From Flammeovirga sp. EKP202 (lineage in GTDB: Bacteria > Bacteroidota > Bacteroidia > Cytophagales > Flammeovirgaceae): a DNA stretch of 64,000 bases. The notes beneath the pieces are model-generated. The model was not told the origin of the DNA, made no database searches, and was given only the letters and a program-made list of their open reading frames with translations. A program made the translations under genes and the position numbers. Each line of letters starts with the position of its first letter. Positions within the stretch are counted from its first letter, which is position 1. Below are positions 63,124-64,000 of this stretch, one piece after another. The stretch lies in the NCBI RefSeq assembly GCF_014534745.1, contig NZ_JACVVP010000025.1:1-64000 (forward strand). Reading direction: 5' to 3'.

Positions 63124-63148
63124 AGGGGCTATATGAGGGGCTATTTAT
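63124..63148. repeat. Arm-type direct repeats at the right end
   Basis: Two AGGGGCTAT units, identical to those at 51505-51529 and in the same orientation. They lie 50 bases upstream of the integrase start codon, so the binding protein could also control int. Confidence 0.7.
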
Positions 63149-63248
63149 TTTTACGTATATGGTTTAGTATTTATCTGTATTTATATCAAATCTTTGATTT
63201 TAGCTATATTTGAAAGGTTTTTGAATTTTAGCTTACATTCATTTTTAC

Positions 63249-63281
63249 AGGGTTCGACTCCCTCCGACTCCACTAGAAACC
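63249..63281 (+). repeat. Right attachment site (attR)
   Basis: An exact copy of the 33 bases at the tmRNA 3' end, here without the rest of ssrA. It is the displaced 3' end left by integration. Confidence 0.95.
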
Positions 63282-63313
63282 GCGTTTACAGTAATGTAAG
63301 GGCGGTTTTTTTG
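63277..63313 (+). terminator. Terminator after attR, probably the former ssrA terminator
   Basis: AAACCGC pairs with GCGGTTT and is followed by TTTT. It occupies the same place relative to the att repeat as the terminator after attL, but the stem sequence differs. In the empty site it would terminate ssrA. Confidence 0.75.
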
Positions 63314-63320
63314 TTTAAGA

Positions 63321-63343
63321 GGGATAACATTGGGGATAACATT
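63321..63343. repeat. Direct repeats after attR
   Basis: GGGATAACATT occurs twice, 12 bases apart. The layout matches the arm-type repeats that follow attL, but the sequence differs. It may belong to a second, related element. Confidence 0.5.
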
Positions 63344-63731
63344 TTTCTAACCAACTTCACTACATTTTCAATCTCATACTTCAATTGTATTTTAAAGTAT
63401 ACTTTAACTCATCTTATTCTTCTCGATTGAATCTCTCTTGTAGGCAAGATCCCACCCAAAAGCATCAGATTTCAACTATTTATCTTCAAATTTAGAACTG
63501 AGCACTTTAATAACCAATTGAGATTGCATTTGAAAAGTACAATTTAAACGAAAGTAGAACCTGCGTTTTAAGCTTGTTTCACGGATGTAATAACGTAATC
63601 ATAACGGAAGCAACACGGAGGCAAAACCAATAAAAAGTACGTTTTTACTGGTGTTTTACGAATGTCATACTGAAACACTCGACAAACTTATCCTGATTTA
63701 TTAAAATAGTACAATTAATATACTTATTATA
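63344..63731. other. Intergenic region, no gene seen
   Basis: About 390 AT-rich bases. A plus-strand frame crossing attR (63194-63430) has no RBS and overlaps the att site, so it is not counted as a gene. Confidence 0.4.
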
Positions 63732-64000
63732 TTAGAAATCTAATGATTTTTGGTTACCTCCTTTATGATTCAGTACATAAGAAAATGCTTTTTCAAGAGT
63801 TTTTTCACCAATACCTTTATAATTTGCTAAACCTATTATTGAATTAACTTCTCCTGAATCTATAATTTCAGATATTTTCCTAGCATATTGTGGTTGGATT
63901 CCAGTTACTTCCTTAATTTTCGAGCTATCAAGTGAATTCCATTTTGATTTAAAATTATCAAAAAGATCATCTTTTACATTCGGGTCAAACTCATAGATTT
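63732..64000 (-). CDS. C-terminal part of an unrecognised protein with an HhH-like motif
   Basis: At least 89 codons, open to the window edge and ending at TAA. The reading includes YEFDPNVKDDLFDNFKSKWN, EVTGIQPQYARKISEIIDSG and SIIGLANYKGIGEKTLEKAF. The last resembles a helix-hairpin-helix DNA-binding motif (YKGIGEKT). The 5' part lies outside the window, so no function is assigned. Confidence 0.6.
   Translation of the reverse strand, partial: IYEFDPNVKDDLFDNFKSKWNSLDSSKIKEVTGIQPQYARKISEIIDSGEVNSIIGLANYKGIGEKTLEKAFSYVLNHKGGNQKSLDF

Larger units (their letters stand above)
51467..63281. mobile_element. Integrated element of 11.8 kb in ssrA
   Basis: It is bounded by the 33-bp direct repeats and carries its own tyrosine integrase next to the right end. 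Recognised genes: integrase, ATPase plus TOPRIM-like pair, orphan arm-domain protein, HTH regulator, excisionase-like protein, gene II/X-type replication protein and about ten small unknown genes, all on the minus strand. No relaxase, conjugation, capsid, terminase, portal or Zot-type gene is visible. It is therefore best called an integrative element with rolling-circle-type replication, possibly a satellite or mobilizable island. A divergent filamentous prophage cannot be excluded. Confidence 0.93.

Noticed and set aside
51467-63281. Filamentous prophage
   Set aside because: Rep is of gene II/X type, but no Zot-type ATPase, coat protein series or adsorption protein is visible. It remains an outside possibility and is not called.
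63194-63430. 78-codon plus-strand frame across attR
   Set aside because: It contains the att repeat and the terminator and is opposite to the direction of the element's genes, so it is an artefact of the junction.
1-64000. CRISPR arrays, rRNA and standard tRNA genes
   Set aside because: No regularly spaced repeat array and no tRNA cloverleaf or rRNA core was seen. The only tRNA-like end belongs to tmRNA and its att copy.

Overview
The window is AT-rich and reads as chromosome from a marine Bacteroidota, most likely a Cytophagales member of the Flammeovirga type. The taxon is inferred. The support is three SusC/SusD pairs, promoters of the Bacteroidota form (TTG, about 19 bases, TAnnTTTG), a DnaE with a fused proofreading exonuclease, and a tmRNA tag ending AMAA.

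Bases 1 to about 51,500 are mostly core or lineage-typical genes. metH lies behind a SAM-I riboswitch. It is followed by a SusC/SusD pair, a small lipoprotein and a haloalkane-dehalogenase-like hydrolase. nrdB and nrdA lie behind a cobalamin riboswitch, so two cofactor-sensing RNAs sit in the first 16 kb, one controlling a B12 enzyme and the other a B12-independent enzyme. Next come a BamA-like barrel, a retropepsin-like lipoprotein, a DEDDh exonuclease with a BRCT domain, modABC, an MBL-fold hydrolase, a LamB-like porin, two paralogous ammonium transporters with unusual C-terminal tails, dnaE and a TRIC-family protein. Two related SusC/SusD pairs then face away from each other across a 1.3-kb control region (37.2 to 48.6 kb).

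Two kinds of non-coding structure stand out in this part. The first is a dispersed family of about 0.2 to 0.44 kb, with four copies and extra lone ends. The best copy has 19-bp terminal inverted repeats and no coding capacity, so it looks like a MITE. The second is a roughly 500-base segment (12.25 to 12.77 kb) of nested complementary arms that may be a large structured RNA.

At 51,051 lies ssrA (tmRNA). An integrated element of 11.8 kb occupies its 3' end, bounded by 33-bp direct repeats that copy the tmRNA 3' end. Every recognised gene in the element is on the minus strand. They comprise a tyrosine integrase, a two-gene ATPase plus TOPRIM-like module that looks like phage defence, a stand-alone protein resembling an integrase arm-binding domain, a small regulator with a perfect 19-bp palindromic operator over its promoter, an excisionase-like HTH protein, a replication protein of the phage gene II/X type, a run of small unknown genes, and a protein resembling NUMOD4/HNH endonucleases without the catalytic histidine. 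A repeated AGGGGCTAT motif occurs at both ends of the element and upstream of the orphan arm-domain gene, which suggests one DNA-binding logic for integration and regulation.

Beyond the right att site there is a second pair of direct repeats and a partial HhH-like gene, possibly part of another element stacked at the same site.
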